Positions 38,642-47,751 of a DNA stretch of 59,297 nt are shown piece by piece. The stretch spans positions 1 to 59,297 of the forward strand of contig NZ_ATNM01000069.1 of NCBI RefSeq assembly GCF_000427295.1. The letters are read 5' to 3'. The position numbers were made by a program, and so were the translations under genes. Origin of the DNA: Cyclobacterium qasimii M12-11B. GTDB lineage: Bacteria; Bacteroidota; Bacteroidia; Cytophagales; Cyclobacteriaceae. The notes beneath the pieces were generated by a model. That model made no database searches. It saw only the letters and a list, made by a program, of their open reading frames with translations, and was not told the DNA's origin. Each line of letters starts with the position of its first letter. Position 1 is the stretch's first letter.

Positions 38642-40012
38642 TCAGCTGGTTTTGATTTTATTCAAACTGTCTCTGTTTTCGTATACTTTCGTAATTCCGG
38701 CAACTATCTCGTCCATTTCCTGACGAGAGCCTAAAAGCATTCCAGAACCCCAGAAGGAGATCAGCGTTTCGTTACAAATCTTATCGCAATTTGGGAGATC
38801 CAGCGAATTAGCGTACTCTTCCCTTCTTTCTTTTGTATACATGGTCTGGTATTCATCCAAGCCCAAAACATGTTGGATCCAGGGTTCTTTGTGCAGTCCG
38901 TTTTTTATATAGGAGCCCATAGGAATTCCTTCCGCATTCAGCGCTTTTAAGAACAGGCTCCTGTCAGCACCATTAAAATGTTCTTTGTTATAGGACATCG
39001 CAAAGTGATAATAGGAACTGCTTTCGGTACCCGGGTACTTTTTCTGAGGAGTCAGTCCAGGAATAACTGCCAATTGAGCAATCAGGTATTCTGCATTTTC
39101 ATTGCGCTCCAAAAACCTATCTTTGGCCCCCGGCAACTGTCCCATAAGGATGGCCCCTTCAAATTCATTCATCCGGTATTTTGGGCCAATGGTCTCATTC
39201 CTACCTTTTCTGGAAGCCCCTCTGTTCTGAACCGTATAGCATTGTTCCATCAAAGCCTGATCGTTTCCAACCACAGCTCCCCCTTCTCCACAAGCAATGG
39301 CCTTACTTGCCTGAAAACTAAAGCAGCCCAAATCCCCTATGGTACCTATGGCTTTACCCTGATAACGGGCAAAAGGGGCTTGACAGGAATCTTCTATTAC
39401 TTTCAAACCATGTTTTCCGGCCAATTCCATGATACGCTCCATGTTCGCAGGTACGCCCATGATATGGACCGGCATGATTGCCTTTGTATTCTTATTGATC
39501 TTTTTGGCTACTTCCTCCGGGTCCAACTGGAAAGAAGTAAGGTCAAGATCTACCATCACCGGTAGCGCTCTGCTGGTCAAAATAGAAGAGATAGTCCCCA
39601 TGTCCGTATAAGGAGAGGTAATCACCTCATCACCTGGGCCAATACCCAAGGCTTCTACACAGGTACTTAAGGCCTGGGTGCCAGATCCTGTCCCTACACT
39701 GTACCCAACCCCAATCTGCTTGGCAAATTCCTTTTCAAAAGTGGGCACATTACCTGTAGCAGATTGTATCCTGCTCCATATGCCACTTCGGGTTGTTTTG
39801 ACGATGGCATTCACCATTTGATCATCCACATAAGGCCATGCTGGACCTATCCTGCCTTTTTCTCTTACGGCTGTACCTCCTAAAATAGCCAGCTTTTCAT
39901 TATTTTGGATCAATACATTGCCCAGTCCAGGCAAAACAGGTGTGGCAGCTATGGCCAAAGAGCTGGTAGAAAGACCAGCCATGAATTTTCTCCTACTGTA
40001 TGCTTTGTTCAT
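38642..40012 (-). CDS. Twin-arginine DegT/DnrJ/EryC1-type PLP aminotransferase
   Basis: A 456-residue protein with a Tat-type signal (SRRKFMAGLSTSSLAIAATP, residues 6-25). The rest is a full DegT/DnrJ/EryC1 aminotransferase: VIEDSCQ with Asp208, and FSFQASKAIACGEGG with the PLP lysine 237. Cytoplasmic members act on keto-sugars; an exported one is unusual, and the PLP would be loaded before Tat export. It sits between paralogous amidohydrolase-fold genes, gaps 39 and 82 bases. It could transfer an amino group of the imported compound, or have a non-catalytic role. Confidence 0.82.
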   Translation of the reverse strand: MNKAYSRRKFMAGLSTSSLAIAATPVLPGLGNVLIQNNEKLAILGGTAVREKGRIGPAWPYVDDQMVNAIVKTTRSGIWSRIQSATGNVPTFEKEFAKQIGVGYSVGTGSGTQALSTCVEALGIGPGDEVITSPYTDMGTISSILTSRALPVMVDLDLTSFQLDPEEVAKKINKNTKAIMPVHIMGVPANMERIMELAGKHGLKVIEDSCQAPFARYQGKAIGTIGDLGCFSFQASKAIACGEGGAVVGNDQALMEQCYTVQNRGASRKGRNETIGPKYRMNEFEGAILMGQLPGAKDRFLERNENAEYLIAQLAVIPGLTPQKKYPGTESSSYYHFAMSYNKEHFNGADRSLFLKALNAEGIPMGSYIKNGLHKEPWIQHVLGLDEYQTMYTKERREEYANSLDLPNCDKICNETLISFWGSGMLLGSRQEMDEIVAGITKVYENRDSLNKIKTS

Positions 40013-40094
40013 TGGTTATGTAGCATTTATTGTTTAAAGAATAATTTCCTGATTCGTCATTTGGCCATAAAAAGTATAGGCCAATTGATCCTAA

Positions 40095-40898
40095 TTATAA
40101 GTTCAACATGCTTTGGGCATTTCTCCACCTCAGCAAATCTTTGGTACTTTGGCTCGCTTCTTCTTCGCGTAATGATTCAATTCGCAACATTCCTGTTAGG
40201 TAATCCAGTATCGGGGCATGCGTCCCAAAAGCAAATTTTTCTTCTCCATAGAATTCCAGTGCTTGTGCCATATTGGCCAGGGATCGACCGGAAGTATCCA
40301 TCAGAACCTTACTTTTCATGATTAACTCAAAGTCGTCATTTTTAAGCTGATAACCATTTGCAAGATTTAATATAAAGTATTTGGCGGCTGGCACTTCCTT
40401 TATTATGGGCAATAAATCCACTAATCCTTGCTCGGGTTTATCTGTTCCTGCTAATTGATCCAAGTCCATCCATGATTTCTGTCGGCTATCGACCATTCTC
40501 ACGGTCAGCCCAACAACCAAGTCATGGTCTCGCGCCATTTTCACCAATTCAACACATGCGGCATCAGTCAATTGATAATCATGGTATTGAGGATAAATAC
40601 GGATGCCTTTAATTCCGGCTTTTACACATTTATCAAAATCACTTTTCCACCCAGGGTAGACAGGATTAATAATGGCAAAAGGAATAATTCTTTCTTTATA
40701 GGTGGCTGAGGATTCAATTTCAGCAAACAATTCCTCATTGGCTGCCTGACAATTTTTATAGAAAATCCCGCTCATATTGGCGACTACAGCCTTGTCAACA
40801 CCAAACTGATTCATCTTTTTCAGCAGTGCTTCACAGGTAGAATACGCCATCTGCTTGTAAGGCCAGTTGCCAACATAGGCATTGATATCAATTAACAC
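40095..40898 (-). CDS. Amidohydrolase-fold protein without metal ligands
   Basis: A protein of about 267 residues with GTG start at 40898, chosen because AAGGAGG lies 5 bases before it; a TTG at 40901 is the alternative. Strand 1 reads IDINAYVGNWPY in place of HxH and strand 8 reads FGTHAPIL. The other histidines are missing (LVVGLTVRMVD, YFILNLANGYQ). It is a paralogue of 37661-38602 but lacks a signal peptide. The start overlaps the end of the next upstream gene, so the two are translationally coupled. Confidence 0.75.
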   Translation of the reverse strand: MLIDINAYVGNWPYKQMAYSTCEALLKKMNQFGVDKAVVANMSGIFYKNCQAANEELFAEIESSATYKERIIPFAIINPVYPGWKSDFDKCVKAGIKGIRIYPQYHDYQLTDAACVELVKMARDHDLVVGLTVRMVDSRQKSWMDLDQLAGTDKPEQGLVDLLPIIKEVPAAKYFILNLANGYQLKNDDFELIMKSKVLMDTSGRSLANMAQALEFYGEEKFAFGTHAPILDYLTGMLRIESLREEEASQSTKDLLRWRNAQSMLNL

Positions 40899-41808
40899 CA
40901 AAACCTCCTTTCTTCAGCAAAGCATTGTAATTGTCGAAAAACAGTTTTCTTTTCTGTCTTTCATTGAGGTTGGAAGCCAGTACTTTTCCTACGCTTTGGT
41001 AGTAACTGTTGTCCGTTCCGAAAAAAAAGCCTGTCCTCACCCAAATACTTAAGGGCAAAGTCTATCATGTTTTCTTCGTTGTTGCTACCCCCTGTATCTA
41101 CATATATATTGGGCGTATTTTCAAAGGTTTTACACATGCATTCCCAATCTCCTCCACCTCCGATATGTGCAAATTGGAAATTGGCATCTGGGAATTTTTT
41201 CGCAGCCGCTACAAAATCTTCCGGCGTAGAAGTGCTAGTCAATTTTCCAGCATCATACTTCATTCGGTAACCTCCCACACCTAACTGACATTCTCCATGC
41301 ATAAAAACAATCATTTTTAATGCCGAGAGTTTTTCAATAATAGGTTCATACAGGGGGTCACTGATCTTAACCTGATTGTACAAGCGGGTACCCACCAGTC
41401 CATTGTCGACACAGCGATTTATTTCATCTAAGGCCTCTTTTTTATAAGTAGGGTTAATAGTAAACTCCCCTACCAATCGATCAGGATAGGCTTTTACTCC
41501 TTTAATCACCCTATCGTTGATACTCCTGAACTCTTCTGGAGTAGCTTTTATAGGCAACATGGGCATGCCAACAAACATCTTTTCTATAGATAGCCTGTCT
41601 GCAAAATCAATTTGGTCTCTTAGCTGATCCGGTGTCATGTTTGAGGTAGAATAGGCATCTATTTTCCTGTACTTATTCACCTCTTTCATCAAATCAAAGT
41701 CATCTTTCCTGGGCGCTTCTTTATTGAAATCAACGGACGAAACACCCGTCATTAAACCAAAAAGGAAACAGTTCCATTTATCGAAAATTCTCTTCTTGTC
41801 ATGCCCAT
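40888..41808 (-). CDS. Exported amidohydrolase, disrupted by two compensating indels in this sequence
   Basis: About 306 residues when joined. A long frame starts at an ATG at 41845, but that ATG lies inside a terminator hairpin. From 41808 a different frame gives MGMTRREFSINGTVSF, a Tat signal; restoring one base in the A5 run at 41759-41763 (plus strand) joins it to GLMTGVSSVDFNKEAP. Near the end an extra base in the A8 run at 41021-41028 shifts the frame; corrected, the text is RLFFGTDNSYYQSVGKVLASN and the stop is at 40888-40890. His in MHGECQ, His in AHIGGGGDW and Asp in FGTDN are kept, but the strand 1 HxH reads AYST. The first gene after susCD. Confidence 0.65.
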
Positions 41809-41831
41809 GACCTATTGTTTTTTTGAATAAA

Positions 41832-41865
41832 ATTAAACCCAGCATAAAGCAATGCTGGGTTTAAT
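41832..41865 (-). terminator. Rho-independent terminator after susD
   Basis: A perfect 14-bp inverted repeat: ATTAAACCCAGCAT (41832-41845) with ATGCTGGGTTTAAT (41852-41865), loop of 6. On the minus strand it lies 8 bases after the susD stop and is followed by a T-rich run. It probably reduces transcription from susCD into the amidohydrolase genes. Confidence 0.85.
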
Positions 41866-41873
41866 ACATCTAA

Positions 41874-43349
41874 TCAATAACCATCATTTTGTTCCATTAC
41901 CCCTGGAGCTGCCAATTGAATTTGCTCATAAGGAATAGGGAAATATTTCATATAGGCTTGTGCATTCAAATTTTGAATTACCGCCATTTCTGTTGAAGGA
42001 TTGTACTCACTTTCAAGTTGAGTCAAAGCTGTGGTAAATCTACCAGTACGTACCAGGTCAAACCACCTGTTGTTTTCAACTGCCAATTCAAGTCTTCTTT
42101 CCAATAGTAGCTTGTCTATGAACATCTCTTCGGTAGCAATGTCTACCAAAGTATAATTGTGGTCCGAATCTCCGAAAGCTCTTTCTCTGATGCTATTCAA
42201 CTGCGTAAGAGCAGTTTCCTGATCACCTAATTGGTAGAGTGCTTCGGAATAAAGCAATACCATGTCAGCCAATCTCAAAACAGGCAAATCCAGTCCTGAA
42301 CTACTGATATTGTCGATTGGAATGATGAATTTATTGAAATAAGGAAACCAAAAAGGTTCATCATCAGGTGCAGAAGAAAAGGTCCGTTGCCATTCTGTGA
42401 TGGTGACACTAAACCTGGAATCCTCAGGATCATAGGCCTTATGCAAATTCCATGTTGGTCTTCCAACCCGACTACCATTGTTGATAATCCCGTAAACACC
42501 TGCAGTAGGTGCCAAGGCATAAGTCAGGCTATGACCATTGGTACCTTCCAAATAGGGTAAGGAGAAAATGGATTCAGCGTTTACCTCAGTTTCTATGCGA
42601 AACAGGTCCTTAAAAGCTGGCAATAATTCATAATCGTAATCTGCGAACAACCTTTCCAATAAAGTTTTGGCATCGCCCCATTTTTCCTCATAAACCTTCA
42701 CCTTAGCCAAAAGTGCTATGGCTGCAGCTTTGGACACCCTTCCTTGTTCGGAAGTAGCAGGGAGTTTGGCAATGGCATCATTCAGGTCACTGGCAATTAA
42801 TGCATAAATCTCAGCTTCAGTAGCTCTTGGAACTTGCCTGGACTCGGCCACCTCAATGATACTTGTCACTGCTGGTACACCTCCAAAAATCCTTACCAGG
42901 TCAAAGTAGAAGTAAGCCCTCATAAACTTGGCTTCACCTGTATGTTTGTCTTTTAATTCAGCACTATAGTCTGCAGGCACATCAATATTTGCCAAAACAG
43001 TATTTGCTCTAAAAATGCCATTGTAGGTATCCTTCCAAAAGACATTTAGTCTGGGGTTTTCAGGGCTTACATCAAGCAAACCTATTTCTGCCATACCTGG
43101 AGAGGTTGCAAAATAATAACCATACATATTGTCTGAAGGTATTTCCATCAACTCATAGTCCGTCGGAAACCTTGATTGCAACCGGTTGTAAATCCCTAAA
43201 ACTGCCAGATCCAAGTCATTCGAATTTTCAAAAGCGTTGACATTGGTCAATAATGATTCTGGAATCGGATTGAGCAGATCATCATGACATGAAGTAAAGC
43301 TTAGCAAAATCGCTAATGCGCTTAGTATATTTAATTTGTAAGTTTTCAT
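41874..43349 (-). CDS. SusD/RagB-family outer-membrane lipoprotein
   Basis: A 491-residue lipoprotein; lipobox LSFTSC at about residue 21. It has the usual SusD layout: TPR-like helices (AKFMRAYFYFDLVRIFGGVP, RVSKAAAIALLAKVKVYEEKWGDA in part) and a C-terminal conserved segment, LRLADMVLLYSEALYQ and RERAFGDSDHNYTL. SusD forms the lid on the SusC transporter and captures the ligand at the cell surface. The gene is 27 bases downstream of susC. The ligand cannot be told from the sequence. Confidence 0.92.
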   Translation of the reverse strand: MKTYKLNILSALAILLSFTSCHDDLLNPIPESLLTNVNAFENSNDLDLAVLGIYNRLQSRFPTDYELMEIPSDNMYGYYFATSPGMAEIGLLDVSPENPRLNVFWKDTYNGIFRANTVLANIDVPADYSAELKDKHTGEAKFMRAYFYFDLVRIFGGVPAVTSIIEVAESRQVPRATEAEIYALIASDLNDAIAKLPATSEQGRVSKAAAIALLAKVKVYEEKWGDAKTLLERLFADYDYELLPAFKDLFRIETEVNAESIFSLPYLEGTNGHSLTYALAPTAGVYGIINNGSRVGRPTWNLHKAYDPEDSRFSVTITEWQRTFSSAPDDEPFWFPYFNKFIIPIDNISSSGLDLPVLRLADMVLLYSEALYQLGDQETALTQLNSIRERAFGDSDHNYTLVDIATEEMFIDKLLLERRLELAVENNRWFDLVRTGRFTTALTQLESEYNPSTEMAVIQNLNAQAYMKYFPIPYEQIQLAAPGVMEQNDGY

Positions 43350-43376
43350 TTTTCTGTTTTTTCGTGCCTATACCAA

Positions 43377-46300
43377 TCAAAAGCCAATGTTAAGTCCCAA
43401 GACAAATGTTCTATTCAAGGGTTCTGAACCAAGGTTTACCCCAGGCGTACTGCTTATGCCTGAAACCTCACCCCTTGTCGTTCCTTCAGGATTGTAGGCA
43501 TGGTTACCGTTACTGGTGATGACCAATAAATTATTAACAGATGCATATAGCCTCAAACTTTTAATCCCTTTTCCGTCTGAGAAATTTGGAAAGGTATAAC
43601 CTAAGTTTACACTTCTCACATTTAGGTAGGAAGCATCCTCCAGGTAAAAGTCATTGTTGGTATTGTAGCCAAATAATTGACTCAAAGCTGCTGCCGGATT
43701 AGTGCCATCACCAGGTTCTTCTTCAGACCACCATTGGTCTTCTACCAAAGATCTTCTCATGGCTCCAAGTGTATTCCCTTCGTAAAATTGATTTTCTGCA
43801 TTGAACATTTTAGCTCCCAATGAAGCTTGCATGAAAACACTTAAATCAAATTGTTTCCAATAAAACTCATTTGAAAAACCCAATAGCATTTTAGGCTGGA
43901 AACTTCCTAAGACTACCTTGTCTTCAGGATCTATCTTGCCATCATTGTTGGTATCTTCAAATATTGGGTTGCCTGGTTTGGTACCTGCAAGACTAGGGGT
44001 TTGGGAAATTTGTTCTTCATTTTGAAAAACACCTATTGACTGGTATCCATAATAAGAAAACATTGGTTCTCCTTCTCTCAATAGGAAGTCCATTGACCAG
44101 TAAGTATTGATTCGCTCATCTACTTCTCCAAGGTCCGTTACTTCATTTTTATTTAGTGAAAGGTTAAAGGAAGAATTCCATTTAAATTCTCCTACAAGAT
44201 TTCTGGTATCGATCTCTACATCCAGACCACTGTTTCTTACTTCACCTACATTGTTTATGATACTACTAAAACCAGTTATGGCCGGAGTGTTTACATTGTA
44301 CAACATGCCAGTGGTTAGGTTGTCGTAATAATCCACATTCAGGCTAAACCTGTTTTGAAAAAAGCTGATCTCAAATCCAAAATCATAGCCCCTGGTTTTC
44401 TCCCAGGAAAGCCTTGGGTTGGCCATGGAATTTTGAACAATTCCATTCACCAACAAATTATTGGGTGAATAACTTACTGAACCCACAGAACCTAAATACT
44501 GGAAATTACCGATGTTAAAATTCCCCGTAACCCCATAACTTGCTCTTAATTTAAAGTCTGAAATATTAGGGATGTTTTTTATAAACTCTTCCTCAGATAG
44601 CCTCCAAGCAGCTGAAAGGGAAGGGAAATTACCCCATTTATTTTCCGGCCCAAACCTGGAACTTCCATCACGTCTGAAAGAGCCTTCCAAAAGATACTTG
44701 TCTTTGTATGCATAGTTAACTCTTGCAAAATAGGACACCAATCCCCACTCAGATTTAGATTGTGTCGTATTGGCTGGGTTGATAATGGCATTGTTAAGCG
44801 TCTTTACCTTATCGTTATTAAACGAATTGGAAACGGCATACATCGCCAATGATCTAGAGGTTGAATTTTGGTAAGAAGCACCAAGCAAACCACCTATATT
44901 GTGAATATCATTAAACGTTTTGGTATAATTCAGTACGTTCTCATTGACAAGGTTTATACTTCTTGAATCAGAAACATTGCCGTTGGTATTTACCCGTGTA
45001 TCTCCGATTCCACCACTCCAATAATCATTGTTTATAAAAGAAATATTGGTACCTACAGATGTTTTAAAACTAAGCCCATCCATTAGGTCTAAATTAATAA
45101 AGGCTCTACCTATGTTGGTGAAAACATTGGAATTATTCTCAGTTCCATAAAGGTAAACATAGGGACTAGCTTGTCCAGAGTGACCAGTTGGGATATAATC
45201 ATAGGTTCGTGAATATTTACCATCAATATAATCAGGGCTTACAAATGGTGGATATTTCACCAGGGAAACCATATTAGACCCAGCATACCTTGTTTTGGAA
45301 TAGGATGGGCTCAATTCCATACCAAGGCTTATCATTTCATTGATCTTCACATCCACATTGGCCCTAAAACTGTATTTTTTATAGCCAGAAGTTTTTAACA
45401 CTCCTTCTTCATCCATATAAGTACCTGACAAGTAATACTTGGTATTTTCTGTACCTCCTGATAGGGAAATGTTATGATTTTGGATGGTAGCTGTCTGAAG
45501 GACCTCATCCTGCCAAATGGTTTGAGGAAGTTCTTTGGTGAGTGGATTGACCTGATAAGTCAATGGTCTTCTTGGATCTCCCCAAATAGGAATGGAAGTA
45601 TCTCCCCCAGCCCAGGCAAATTCCCTGTTCTGGTATTTGGTCAAATAGCTATGCCATTCGTCTCCTGTTAACCAGTCGTCATGAACAATGGCATTTGACA
45701 TGCCGAAATAAGAATTGATTTTTAATTCAGGTTGTTTGCTTGATCCTCTTTTAGTGGTTACTAAAATCACTCCACCTGCACCTCTTGAACCATATATGGC
45801 CGTAGACGATGCATCTTTTAGTACTTCGATGGATTCTACATCATTCATATTTAACTGTCCTAAACTTCCTCCAGGAAACCCATCGATTACCACCAAGGGG
45901 TCATTACCAGCACTTATAGAACCCAAACCACGAACCCTAATATCAGGTGCATCACCTGGCCGGTTACTGGTATTGGTAACATTAACCCCTGCCATTCTAC
46001 CTGCGAGGACATTTTCAAGTCTTCCAACCGGCAATTGATCCAGGTTTTGGTTTTCTAATTTAGAAATAGAGGAGGTAACAGAAGTTTTCTTTCGTGTACC
46101 ATAACCTATGACGACTACTTCATCCAAATCAGATTGCTCTGGGCTTAGATTAATCGAAAGGGTTTGTCGATTAGCGACAGACACTTCCTGGGTTACAAAC
46201 CCTACAAAAGAAAAAACCAGAACAGCATCCTCTGCAGGTATATTTAAACTAAAGGCACCATCTATATCAGTGACCGTTCCAATATTGCTATTCTTGACCA

Positions 46301-46508
46301 AAATATTAACGCCTGGGAGTGTTTCATTTCTCTCAGCATCAGTAACTGTGCCCGATACAGTTCGTTGTTGTGCATGGGTCATAGACGCTAGCCCTGAACC
46401 CAGAAATAAGATCACTGTTAGCAGCCCTAAATAAAAAAGGCGGTTGATCTTGCTAAGGACGGGAAGGAATTCTTCCTTCCCCATTTTTCCATTGTGATTT
46501 TTCTTCAA
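43377..46508 (-). CDS. SusC/RagA-family TonB-dependent transporter
   Basis: A 1043-residue outer-membrane protein. A signal segment is followed by a carboxypeptidase-regulatory-like domain (TVSGTVTDAERNETLPGVNI), the SusC plug motif DEVVVIGYGTRKK near residue 135, a plug with DVESIEVLKDASSTAIYGSRGA, and a 22-strand barrel ending FVLGLNIGF. It imports oligomers or other bulky substrates with TonB energy. First gene of the locus; intact. Its neighbours include no glycoside hydrolase. Confidence 0.94.
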   Translation of the reverse strand: MKKNHNGKMGKEEFLPVLSKINRLFYLGLLTVILFLGSGLASMTHAQQRTVSGTVTDAERNETLPGVNILVKNSNIGTVTDIDGAFSLNIPAEDAVLVFSFVGFVTQEVSVANRQTLSINLSPEQSDLDEVVVIGYGTRKKTSVTSSISKLENQNLDQLPVGRLENVLAGRMAGVNVTNTSNRPGDAPDIRVRGLGSISAGNDPLVVIDGFPGGSLGQLNMNDVESIEVLKDASSTAIYGSRGAGGVILVTTKRGSSKQPELKINSYFGMSNAIVHDDWLTGDEWHSYLTKYQNREFAWAGGDTSIPIWGDPRRPLTYQVNPLTKELPQTIWQDEVLQTATIQNHNISLSGGTENTKYYLSGTYMDEEGVLKTSGYKKYSFRANVDVKINEMISLGMELSPSYSKTRYAGSNMVSLVKYPPFVSPDYIDGKYSRTYDYIPTGHSGQASPYVYLYGTENNSNVFTNIGRAFINLDLMDGLSFKTSVGTNISFINNDYWSGGIGDTRVNTNGNVSDSRSINLVNENVLNYTKTFNDIHNIGGLLGASYQNSTSRSLAMYAVSNSFNNDKVKTLNNAIINPANTTQSKSEWGLVSYFARVNYAYKDKYLLEGSFRRDGSSRFGPENKWGNFPSLSAAWRLSEEEFIKNIPNISDFKLRASYGVTGNFNIGNFQYLGSVGSVSYSPNNLLVNGIVQNSMANPRLSWEKTRGYDFGFEISFFQNRFSLNVDYYDNLTTGMLYNVNTPAITGFSSIINNVGEVRNSGLDVEIDTRNLVGEFKWNSSFNLSLNKNEVTDLGEVDERINTYWSMDFLLREGEPMFSYYGYQSIGVFQNEEQISQTPSLAGTKPGNPIFEDTNNDGKIDPEDKVVLGSFQPKMLLGFSNEFYWKQFDLSVFMQASLGAKMFNAENQFYEGNTLGAMRRSLVEDQWWSEEEPGDGTNPAAALSQLFGYNTNNDFYLEDASYLNVRSVNLGYTFPNFSDGKGIKSLRLYASVNNLLVITSNGNHAYNPEGTTRGEVSGISSTPGVNLGSEPLNRTFVLGLNIGF

Positions 46509-47220
46509 AACAGTTTAGTTTAGGTGGTTACTTTATACTTATATAAAGATTATTTTGGTTTCGAAACTCAAATAATATTAATCGAATAAATCCCATATTT
46601 AGAATTATATACTTCATAAAAGGATAATTAAACGTTAATCATCTAATCGGTTACGTTACCTTAAACCTATTGAATATTATTTTATTAACAAATAAAATTT
46701 ACCTATTTTACTTAATTAAAGATTAAATTAAATTTTACCATTCAAAGAGTATAAAAAATAACTTTTCAAAGTATAAAAAGTGATGAATGGACTATTTTTA
46801 TCAGTTATTCCTGCGAAATAGGTATTAATAAAAATGAAAATGCTGTAATGACAAAAAGCCCTCATATTCACCATTACAGCATTTTTAAAAAAAACTTTTC
46901 CTGGGTCAAACACCTCCCATTGATCTAAATAATTGAGTCTCTTTAATTAAGGAGTACCTTCTACATTGTTGATTTATTATGGTGGACATAATTCCTGGCA
47001 AATGCTTTATCCTTAGTAATTCTTGAGCCAGCACAATTATTACTAAGAAAATAACGATCCCTAAGCGATTAATTGAACTTCGCAAAAGATTGACAATTGA
47101 TCAACCCTGCAAAAAGATTAACTTGGGGAAAGCCCTTGACTAACATTTCATGAAAGTTTTACCAATCACCTTTCCAACCTTTTGCTTCTAATCTGACTCT
47201 TTTAAATACAAGGACAAAAA
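46509..47220. other. Divergent intergenic region with inverted repeat
   Basis: A 712-base AT-rich gap between the susC gene and the ECF sigma gene. A 13-bp inverted repeat, AAATGCTGTAATG (46838-46850) with CATTACAGCATTT (46872-46884), lies in the middle. There is no gene ending next to it, so it is a candidate leader structure, attenuator or small-RNA terminator. A 61-residue minus-strand frame over it is not convincing. Promoters for both flanking genes must be here. Confidence 0.5.
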
Positions 47221-47751
47221 ATGAGTATACCGAAACCAGATGCAGCACTAATAAAAAGGATCAATCAAAATGACCGGAATGCACAATTTCAGCTGTTTGA
47301 AATGACCAAAGGAATGCTGTATTCTACTTGTTATCGAATACTCAGCGATGAAGAGGAAGCGCATGACGTTCTTCAGGAGGTTTATGTAGACGTTTTTCAG
47401 AATATCAGAAAGCTCAAAAATCCAGAGGCGCTCATTTCATGGATGAAGACCATAGCCGTTCGAAAGGCTATCAATTGCAGCAAAAAGAAAATCTATTTTG
47501 AGCCTTTAGACAACTTGGAAGTAGACACTAGTGAGGCATTTGATTCCTGGTTTGATGCAGAACTTCTTGATCAGGCAATACTTAGTCTTCCTACAGGAGC
47601 CAAGGCTGTTTTTCTACTTACCACTGTGGAAGGATACTCACATAAGGAAGCCGCAAAACTTCTTAATATATCAGTGAGCACTTCAAAATCTCAGTTGCAC
47701 TATGCTAAATCGTTATTAAAAAGTCGAATCACTAAGCTCCTAAAAGCATGA
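47221..47751 (+). CDS. ECF-type RNA polymerase sigma factor
   Basis: A 176-residue sigma-70 family protein. Region 2 is seen in LSDEEEAHDVLQEVYVDVFQNI (residues 41-62) and region 4 in LPTGAKAVFLLTTVEGYSHKEAAKLLNISVS with a helix-turn-helix. Start is the ATG at 47221. The stop overlaps the following gene by four bases, a common arrangement of sigma and anti-sigma factors. Its target promoters cannot be seen from here. Confidence 0.9.
   Translation: MSIPKPDAALIKRINQNDRNAQFQLFEMTKGMLYSTCYRILSDEEEAHDVLQEVYVDVFQNIRKLKNPEALISWMKTIAVRKAINCSKKKIYFEPLDNLEVDTSEAFDSWFDAELLDQAILSLPTGAKAVFLLTTVEGYSHKEAAKLLNISVSTSKSQLHYAKSLLKSRITKLLKA

Noticed and set aside
40061-40084. TTGGCC / GGCCAA inverted repeat between the DegT and amidohydrolase-fold genes
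   Set aside because: The stem is only 6 bp with a 12-base loop and no T tract; too weak to call.
46728-46913. A 61-residue minus-strand frame
   Set aside because: It spans the intergenic inverted repeat, has no recognisable features and an unlikely composition.
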